Source of the DNA: Bacteroidales bacterium
Lineage (GTDB): Bacteria; Bacteroidota; Bacteroidia; Bacteroidales; UBA932
Assembly (NCBI GenBank): GCA_017551215.1
Contig: JAFZMA010000157.1
Span: forward strand, 1-26,665
Reading direction: 5' to 3'
Length of the DNA: 26,665 nucleotides
Positions 15,601-22,000 of the stretch are shown one piece after another; positions within the stretch are counted from its first letter, which is position 1; every line of letters begins with the position of its first letter. A program made the position numbers and the translations under genes. The notes under the pieces were generated by a model that was not told the origin of the DNA, made no database searches, and was given only the letters and a program-made list of their open reading frames with translations.

Positions 15601-16670
15601 GCAGTTTTTGCAGATTGGGTTAAATATGCTGCATTTGCAGATTCTTCTTCATAGAATCTTGGGTAGCTGGTCATATACACGGCCGTTCCGGCAATCGGGA
15701 AGCTGCCCTTGCCGCCGGCCATACGGTCACGGATCTCTCCGCCCGTTCCGGTTGCAGCACCGTTAAATGGCTCCACGGTGGTAGGGAAGTTATGAGTCTC
15801 CGCCTTGAGGCTGATTACGGTTTCCCTTTCCTTGGTCTTGAAGAATGACGGCCTGTCTCCCTTTTCCGGGTAGAACATCTTGACCTTAGGGCCCTGGAGG
15901 AACGCGCAATTGTCCTTGTACGCGCTAACCACAAGATTCGGATTGAGCTTGGTGGTCTTCTTTATCATCTGGAACAGAGACATCTCCATCTCCTTGCCGT
16001 CTATGATGAACGTTCCGTTGAATATCTTGTGGCGGCAGTGCTCGCTGTTAACCTGACTGAATCCGAACACCTCGCTGTCTGTCAGCGGACGTCCAATTTT
16101 CTTTGCCAAGGCGTTCAGGTAGGCTATCTCGTCCTTGCTCAGAGCAAGTCCCTCTTTCTTGTTGTAGGAAGCCAGATTCTTGATATAGACCACCTTGTCA
16201 GGCTTCTTGTTTACCGTAAAGATCTCCTGGTCCAGCCCCTCGTACAGCCTCTGCAGCATCTTGTCATATACGGGAATTTCTGCATTCTTTCCCTCATTGG
16301 CCCTCTTTCCGGGCATCTCACACTCCTTAACCCTCTTTCCGGGCATCTCACACTCCTTAACAGCACCCTTTCCGCTATCTTTCATTGCAGGGGCTTTCTC
16401 ATATATCGTTAGGAAGAATTCCTCCATCCTCTCGATGCCCCTGATGTTCATATTCTGGGTAATCTCCACGGCCGTTGTGCTCCAAGGGGTTATCATCTCC
16501 CTTCTCGGGCCTGTGAACTTCCCTTTGACTGTCTCTCCCGGAAGCAGCCTGGCATCGCCGAGCAGCCATTTGAGAGCCTTTATATCGCTGTCAGATAGTT
16601 TTTCAGAGCACTTTACGGCAACAACGCTGCCAGATTTTGACTTGAAGAAGATTACCATATCGCAGAACAT
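12603..16670 (-). CDS. purL: Phosphoribosylformylglycinamidine synthase
   Basis: Makes FGAM from FGAR, glutamine and ATP in purine synthesis. It is the large single-chain type: N-terminal domain, two AIRS-like halves (NSEHCRHKIFNG at 208-219; ETHNFPTTVEPFNGAATGTGG near 291-311, shortened here to ETHNFPTTVE and ATGTGGEIRD), and a C-terminal glutaminase with C1190 in GICNGCQ and H1313/E1315 in PHPE. At 1355 residues it is longer than E. coli PurL (1295). Two extra segments explain this: about 96-130 with a duplicated ten-residue unit VKECEMPGKR, and about 341-382 with three nine-residue QSAK-like units. Both come from DNA tandem repeats and lie outside known catalytic motifs. The start at 16670 has GAGGA 4 nt upstream, but MVIFFKSK at 16658 fits the family start better. 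Divergent from folC. Confidence 0.96.
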   Translation of the reverse strand: MFCDMVIFFKSKSGSVVAVKCSEKLSDSDIKALKWLLGDARLLPGETVKGKFTGPRREMITPWSTTAVEITQNMNIRGIERMEEFFLTIYEKAPAMKDSGKGAVKECEMPGKRVKECEMPGKRANEGKNAEIPVYDKMLQRLYEGLDQEIFTVNKKPDKVVYIKNLASYNKKEGLALSKDEIAYLNALAKKIGRPLTDSEVFGFSQVNSEHCRHKIFNGTFIIDGKEMEMSLFQMIKKTTKLNPNLVVSAYKDNCAFLQGPKVKMFYPEKGDRPSFFKTKERETVISLKAETHNFPTTVEPFNGAATGTGGEIRDRMAGGKGSFPIAGTAVYMTSYPRFYEEESANAAYLTQSAKTAHSIQSAKATSSRTLDFDARSSAPVLRPWQKGQPRKWLYQSPEEILTKASNGASDFGNKFGQPIICGSVLTFEHAQKQKGTEKDNPKFGYDKVIMLAGGVGFAKKADAAKEVPCKGDRLVLLGGDNYRIGMGGGAVSSVNTGQYGNTIELNAIQRANAEMQKRDYNAIRALSEMDSNPIVSVHDHGAGGHLNCLSELVEETGGKVDISKLPIGDPTLSLKEIIGNESQERMGLALKQKDVALLKNIAERERAPFYEIGEVTDDHRFLLRDEKKGESAIDLQMSDMFGSAPKTFMEGETAEYRFNPLKFSASKFTDYLEKVLRLESVACKDWLTDKVDRSVTGLIALQQCCGEIQLPLNDMAVTAIGYDNKEGIATSLGHAPVAGLIDSAAGSRLSVAEALTNIVWAPLNDGLKGVSLSANWMWPSRNRGEDARLYKAVKAVSDFAVELGVNVPTGKDSMSMTQTYPDGEKVLAPGTVIISAAAPVEDVNNTVSPVLKDVKKSSIVFIPFSRTAPELGGSAFAQALGQIGDKAPDVDDAGYFKLCFDAVQHLVKERLILAGHDIGAGGLITSLLEMCFANRRGGIDLLCAGLPVTEFFFSERPGVVLQIADSKLRNVEKILEGFADKAHPEGVTAMQIGRYVPATKGKSSSANLKRYLNILGTYKIDIDKMRDVWYSTSYLMEMRQTNAACAKARATNFKKQPLEYKFPKGFDGKLSSCKTPTETLVKKKAAGAIKIHTPVAAIIREKGSNGDREMAWCLHLAGFRVKDVHMTDLTSGRENLKNVQMIVFVGGFSNADTLGSAKGWAGAFLYNEKANKALNDFYARKDTLSLGICNGCQLMAELGLITPNNRERSPKLLHNISRKFESGFVGVEVPRSSSILLKGLQGSKLGIWVAHGEGRFSFPAQHIERSSDGKTPDMDIALRYSYDKYPANPNGSPFGIAGVCSPDGRHLAMMPHPERCIRPWNWAYYPDSRKASDQVTPWIKMFTAAHQWCVENKK
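15574..15654. repeat. Three 27-nt tandem repeats inside purL
   Basis: Units at 15574-15600, 15601-15627 and 15628-15654 share the core TTTGCAGATT and diverge elsewhere. The unit is nine codons, so the purL frame is kept and the insert reads as degenerate nine-residue repeats (residues about 343-369: QSAKTAHSI, QSAKATSSR and a weaker copy). Local composition is more AT-rich than surrounding purL. Confidence 0.8.
16301..16360. repeat. Perfect 30-nt tandem duplication inside purL
   Basis: The 30 bases at 16301-16330 are repeated without change at 16331-16360, and a partial CCCTC copy precedes them. In the purL frame this is VKECEMPGKR twice (residues 104-123). Perfect identity implies a recent slippage event. 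Confidence 0.9.
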
Positions 16671-16743
16671 AATATCCTCGCGAATTTACAAATAAAATAG
16701 ATAGGATTTACATTAAGGAGCACGTGACGGCTAAACCAGTTGT

Positions 16744-16853
16744 CCCTGCAAGATAAAGTGTTGAATAACAGGAAATTATGCACATGAGCCTATGTTTTTT
16801 TGACTAGGTTCATATACGTAATTCGTTCAATTACAGAGACTTGTCTTGCAGGG
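16744..16853. repeat. Structured 106-nt repeat, copy 1
   Basis: The core runs 16746-16851 and is closed by CCCTGCAAGA/TCTTGCAGGG, extendable to 12 bp with one G-U pair. Inside are two further inverted repeats: ATGAGCCTA/TAGGTTCAT (one G-U pair) and GTAATT/AATTAC around a five-base loop. The closing stem is longer here than in the other copies. Positions about 12-29 differ from copies two and three, while the last 77 nt are nearly identical. Confidence 0.75.
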
Positions 16854-17019
16854 GCTTTTCGGTGATCCAATTGCGGTACCACAGATATCAAAATCCGCCC
16901 GAGCGTAGCCGGTGGCGGGTAAACCGGTAGCCCGTGGCCGCTAAATGGTTTGCAGAAGGTCTTATTAGTATGCAATTGGCCGCTAAATGATTTGCGAACG
17001 ACTTCTATCAACAGCAATG

Positions 17020-17125
17020 CTGCAAGATAATGCGCTGATTATAAGCAAATTATGCACATGAACCTATGCTTGTTTGACTAGGTTCATATACGTAATTCGT
17101 TCAATTACAGAGACTTGTCTTGCAG
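17020..17125. repeat. Structured 106-nt repeat, copy 2
   Basis: Closed by CTGCAAGA/TCTTGCAG, with inner arms ATGAACCTA/TAGGTTCAT (perfect) and GTAATT/AATTAC. Together with its left flank it is one unit of a 169-nt direct duplication (16971-17139 and 17140-17308). Confidence 0.75.
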
Positions 17126-17188
17126 GGGCTTTGGAGCGATGCAATTGGCCGTTAAATGATTTGCGAACGACTTCTATCAGCAACAATG

Positions 17189-17294
17189 CTGCAAGATAAT
17201 GCGCAGAGTATAAGTAAATTATGCACATGAACCTATGCTTATTTGACTAGGTTCATATACGTAATTTGTTCAATTACAGAGACTTGTCTTGCAG
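17189..17294. repeat. Structured 106-nt repeat, copy 3
   Basis: Closed by CTGCAAGA/TCTTGCAG with the same inner arms as copy two. Differences fall mainly in the variable part and in loops: the loop of the third arm changes CGTTC to TGTTC and the stem is unchanged. It ends 117 nt before the folC start. Confidence 0.75.
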
Positions 17295-17411
17295 GGGCTT
17301 TTCGGTGATCCAATTGCGGTACCACAGATATCAAAAGCCGCCCGAGCGTAGCCACCAGCAAATATGTGGGATACTTTTAGTAAATTCGCTTGTTGAAGAT
17401 TTGGTTGCTTT

Positions 17412-18995
17412 ATGTTCACCGATGCAGAATACAACAGGGTGCTGGAGGAAATCTATGAGAGGTTTCCGTCTTTCCAGGTGGTAGGGGACAGGGCATACAA
17501 GCCCGGCCTTGAGAATATGCTGGAGCTTGATAAGGCGCTGGGCTATCCTTCCAGGGATTTCCGCACGATTCACGTTGCCGGCACCAACGGCAAGGGCTCC
17601 GTCAGCCACATGATAGCCTCTGCCCTCATGCAACTCCCACGTAGCTTCCGGGTGGGCTTGTACACTTCCCCGCATCTGGTGGATTTCAGGGAGAGGATTA
17701 AGGTCAACGGGCAGATGGTGGAGAAGGAGTGGGTGTATGGCTTCCTCAGCCGCAATAAGCCTCTGTTTGAGGAACTTAACGCATCGTTCTTTGAGATTAC
17801 TACCGCCATGGCTTTCAGCTGGTTCTCCTTCTGCAAGGTGGATGTTGCGGTGATCGAGTGCGGGCTTGGTGGCCGGCTGGATTCCACCAACATCATAACC
17901 CCGATGGCAAGCGTCATAACCAATATCGGCTATGACCACATGCAGTATCTGGGCAACACGCTGGAGGAAATCGCAGGGGAGAAGGCCGGCATCATCAAGC
18001 CCGGCGTTCCGGTGATAATAGGGGAAACTGGTAGTAATCCAGATGTGGGGGAGAAGAGAGATGGAAGGCAGACTGAAATCGCAGAGGATAAAGTTATTGG
18101 AAATAGTGTCGAAAGAGTTTTTGTTGACAAGGCATCTGATTGTGCTACAGATATTTACCTCGCTGAGAAATTGAACCCTTACAATCTGAATCCGGATGGG
18201 GCGTACCGCAGTTTTTCGCATCGGGAGATAGATTTGAAAGAGGAGGCGCTGAAATCTGTGGTTAGTCTTGCAACCTGCCTTCTGGGCAGCGTGGATATGG
18301 GGAATATGGACTTGAAGGGAGATTGCCAGAAGAAGAACATAAAGACTGTCTGTGCCGCTCTTGCCGTTATTATCAGGAAGTTAGCGGATGAAACCAGGCA
18401 GGACCTGACGGAGCGCACCATAACAGAAATGGTGGAGGCTATTGAGAGCGCTGCCCACCTCACCGGACTCAGGGGCAGATGGGAGAGACTCAGCGATAAT
18501 CCTCTCATCATCTGCGATATAGGCCATAACTCCCATGGTATGAAAGTCCTGATGCCGCAGGTGGAGCGCACCTTCATAGAGCGTAGGGAAATCTATAGGG
18601 AAGAAACCTTAGCAAGTGAAGCAGATGGAAGAATTATGGATGACACACCTCGGCTAATAATGTTCTTTGGGGTGATGAAGGACAAGGACCTTGCTGCAGA
18701 GGTGGAATACCTGCCCAAAGACGCTTACTACCTGTATGTGAACGCATCCACGCCGAGAGCATTGCCCGCCTCTGAGCTTCTGGAAAAAATGCAGGCGTAC
18801 GGCTTCAGAGGGGAGGTCCCGGCCGAAACCATGCAAAACCAAACCATACAGACAGGCAGCGCACGTTTAGAAAGTGTACCGGCAGGAAGCATTCAGGCAG
18901 GACTTCAGTGGATTAAGGAGAATGCCCTTCCACAGGACTTTGTGTTCATCGGCGGCAGCTCATACGTCGTAGCGGAAGTACTGGCAAATTATTAG
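17412..18995 (+). CDS. folC: Folylpolyglutamate / dihydrofolate synthase
   Basis: Mur-ligase-fold enzyme that adds glutamate to dihydropteroate and folates. Motifs: P-loop HVAGTNGKGSVSH (54-66), YTSPHLVDFRER (84-95), ECGLGGRLDSTN (149-160), GLRGRWE (352-358), DIGHNSHG (369-376, usually DGAHN) and FIGGSSYVVAEVL near the C-terminus. 527 residues is about 90 more than I expect for the family. The excess lies in three poorly conserved stretches: about 206-298, about 388-412 and about 468-498, the last rich in Gln/Thr/Ser. The catalytic motifs are intact, so the enzyme is probably functional. The A2M-like gene begins 11 nt after its stop, so they are likely co-transcribed. Upstream is the repeat cluster. 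Confidence 0.94.
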   Translation: MFTDAEYNRVLEEIYERFPSFQVVGDRAYKPGLENMLELDKALGYPSRDFRTIHVAGTNGKGSVSHMIASALMQLPRSFRVGLYTSPHLVDFRERIKVNGQMVEKEWVYGFLSRNKPLFEELNASFFEITTAMAFSWFSFCKVDVAVIECGLGGRLDSTNIITPMASVITNIGYDHMQYLGNTLEEIAGEKAGIIKPGVPVIIGETGSNPDVGEKRDGRQTEIAEDKVIGNSVERVFVDKASDCATDIYLAEKLNPYNLNPDGAYRSFSHREIDLKEEALKSVVSLATCLLGSVDMGNMDLKGDCQKKNIKTVCAALAVIIRKLADETRQDLTERTITEMVEAIESAAHLTGLRGRWERLSDNPLIICDIGHNSHGMKVLMPQVERTFIERREIYREETLASEADGRIMDDTPRLIMFFGVMKDKDLAAEVEYLPKDAYYLYVNASTPRALPASELLEKMQAYGFRGEVPAETMQNQTIQTGSARLESVPAGSIQAGLQWIKENALPQDFVFIGGSSYVVAEVLANY

Positions 18996-19006
18996 ATAAC
19001 AGATAA

Positions 19007-22000
19007 ATGAGAAAGCTTCTATTCCTCATACTGGCATTGGCAATTTTCGTCTTTCCGTCTAAGGCCGGTGGCGTTTGCCTTGACGTTTCGCAGGAAACGG
19101 GAGCGGGAGACGATACCCTCAAGCAGACTCTGGAGAGAGCTTTTCTGAATCCTCCATATTCTTCAGCCCACAGTAAGAAATCGCAGAATAAGACGCTGGA
19201 GAAACTTTTTGACAAATATGATGACGCCGAGAGTGACGAAGAGGAGATAGCCGCACTTGAAAGAATTATAGATTACTCCATCAAACATCATCAGGACAGT
19301 GCGTTTCTCTATGCGGCCGAAGAGCTGAACCATTGTTATTATTCGGTTAATTACAAGATAGAGGACAGCATTTCCAGAAGGTTAATCGCAATCGCTGAGG
19401 AATATGGCAATCCTCTGCTGGTTTTTATGGTGAATGAACGGTTGGGGGAAGGCGAATTTTCAAAAATAGGATCTAAAAAGCGAGGACGCGATTTCTTGAG
19501 GGCCAATAAGGAACAGCTTCAGCAAAGACGCACACAAGGCCTTTACGAGTATTCCCTGGGAGATTTAGATTCATATGGAAGAATTGTGATTCCCATTGTT
19601 GAATTCTGTAAGGATGACTATGAGTATCTTCTTTGGAATCAGTTCTTTATAGAGAATGATGACAAGCTTCTGAAAGAATATGTGAAGGGCAGGCATCCAC
19701 AGGAGGAGATTCTGGAAGTTGCCTCCGCGATTTCTTTTTCATCCAGCAGTCTGGTTTACCGGAATTTGGACACATCGCTCTTGAATAAACTGCAACAAAA
19801 GTACGAAGGCACTTATCTTGAGTATTATTTGAGGGCTGTTTCGCTTTTGAGCGCTATTGCGGGAAATAAATCGAGTAACTGTCCGGAGCATTATCTGGAC
19901 TGCCTCAAGTTTCTGGAAGATATAGAGTTGGCGAAGAAAAAATACCAGGCTTTCTCCAGTTACCTACAGAGATTGAAAGCGGAAGTGCAGCAGGAGAAAT
20001 CCAGGCTGGAGAAGAAAGAAGTGGGCTTCTTCGTTGACAAAGGGAATGTTTATGTTTCGCTTCATAACGTAAAGAAACTTGACTTTTCCATCCTCAAGCC
20101 GGGTGCTAGGGTTTACGACAAACCGGAAACCGTTTTCAAGAAGCATCTGAAATCCAATAAGGATTCTTTTGGCTTGTATGACACTTTAGTCTTTGGTTTT
20201 CCAAAACTGGAAGACGGAATCTATATTCTGGAAGGCAGGGGCGAAGGCGATGTTCTTGAAAAAAGGAATTATATCCAAAATTCCGTTTCCGCCACATTGC
20301 TTAAGACTCGCGATGGCTATTGCCTTTTGGCATCTGATTATGTTAATGGCAATCCGCTGAAAGAATATGCACTGACCATATTTGAGAGCAGTTTAAGAGC
20401 ATTTAAAGAGTCGTTGGGTATTAATTCGAATGATTTGAGGAAGAGGGTGCACGCCACAACGGTAACTGCAGATAATCAGGGCATTGTGCTTCTCGACGGT
20501 GAAGCGGGAAGGGTTATCGCCGATTTTGTAAAATCCGTGGAACTCCTTCAGGACAAGGCCCCGGACCAGACTCTTGCTCTAAAAGTTTCATATACGGATA
20601 AAGACGGCTATTACCGTTGCAGCCCGCTTGTGCCTATAGGAAGATTCCTCCCGCCAAAGTCAGAAACGGATATTGATACGAATGCCCTCCTGATGACCGA
20701 CAATGTCCTTTATCATCCTAAGGATTCTCTCAGGTTCAAGGTTGTGGCATATCGTGGCAACAAGTATTATTCGTACAATACTCTGGATGAAGGACGGACT
20801 TTAAATGTTGACCTGTATGATGCCAGCAACAGGCTCATGGAAAGCAAGAGTCTTAGGCTCAATTCATTTGGCTCGGCATCCTCTTCCTTCTACATTCCGG
20901 AAGGCCAGAAAAACGGGCGTTGGAAAATAAAGGTTTCAAATACGGACGGGAAGTCAATACTATGGAAACATGTCAGGGTGGACGATTATTCTCTTCCAAC
21001 CTACTTTATGGAAATCGATTCTTGCAACACCATGTTCAAAGTAGGGGATACCATAACTGTTTCCGGCACAATTGAAGGTTATTCCGGTCATCCGATTACG
21101 GATGCGGACGTGAAAATGGTTGTGGAAACCTTTGACGACGAGGAAGACGAGTATAAAGTGGTGCTGCAAAGAAAAGTGCAGTTTTTATATGGTGGCTTTG
21201 TTTCTGAAAGGATTGTGACGGAGAACTCCGGAAGAAATATTGTATCGTTTGTTATAACGGATCAAAGTGGAGAAACCCAGGTATTCTGGACCGACCGTTT
21301 CATTGACTGTAACGCCTGGTGTAATTTCGAGATTGCGAACAATATTGATGGTGGCAGGTATTTCCTTAATAACCAAGATAATGAAGCATATCGCAGACAA
21401 TACATAATTACTTCGGATACGGTATGTCTGTCTGTTGACATTCATCCTTCGGGCTATGGATTCAATATTGCCTGGCATATTCCGTACAAGTGTTCTGTCT
21501 GGGATTCAAATGGGAACGAGGTGTTTTATCGCGATGGACTTTATGGGAAAAGATTATTTGCAGACCTGTCTGCACTTGAGGACGGAGTATACGACATTGA
21601 AGCATATTACGATGAACCGGGTAAGGGTAATTGGGACAAGAAAAGATTCCTGCTTCTTCGAAACGGTTTGCCGGAAGGAGTTGAATCCGTTTTCATTCCA
21701 GTTGAAACCGAAGATCCGGAGTCAACCGGAATAGATGTCCTGGTAGGGGTATCCTCCGGTGTTAATCTTACAGCCGCTGTCTCGTGTGACGGAACGGTGT
21801 TGGACCACAGGCTGATACATCTTGACGGAGACAGAAGACTTCACAAAATCAGTTTTGATTATCCTGTCGCGGACAACGAAGAGGCGACTGTGGGAATGGC
21901 TTATGTAAAAGACGGAAGAATCGGCCATTTCGACAGGCTATATCCGAAGAAATCCAGAACCCTGGATATGTTTGTAGAATCTGTAGAGTTCAGAGACGAG

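Larger units (their letters stand above)
16671..17411. other. 741-nt intergenic region with repeat cluster
   Basis: The gap between divergent purL and folC has no convincing gene. It contains three 106-nt copies of one element (listed separately) plus flanking shared blocks. 16852-16910 is nearly identical to 17295-17353. GGCCG(C/T)TAAATG(G/A)TTTGC recurs near 16938, 16977 and 17146. Between copies one and two, CCGCC and GGCGG (around 16895-16920) give a GC-rich hairpin. A 75-codon minus-strand frame (16790-17017) exists only because copy one lacks stops; the same frame is truncated in copy three. TACTTTTA at 17372-17379 is a possible weak folC promoter element. Confidence 0.75.

Noticed and set aside
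16790..17017. 75-codon minus-strand frame in the repeat region
   Set aside because: It spans repeat copy one and its flanks; the corresponding frame is cut short in copy three and differs by non-synonymous changes, so coding is not supported.
16744..17294. CRISPR array
   Set aside because: Copies are 106 nt, imperfect, unevenly spaced and separated by sequence that is itself repeated; there are no unique spacers and no cas genes.
16746..17294. Insertion sequence with terminal inverted repeats
   Set aside because: The 8-10 bp complementary ends look like inverted repeats, but there is no transposase and no target-site duplication that I could see; a non-autonomous element remains possible.
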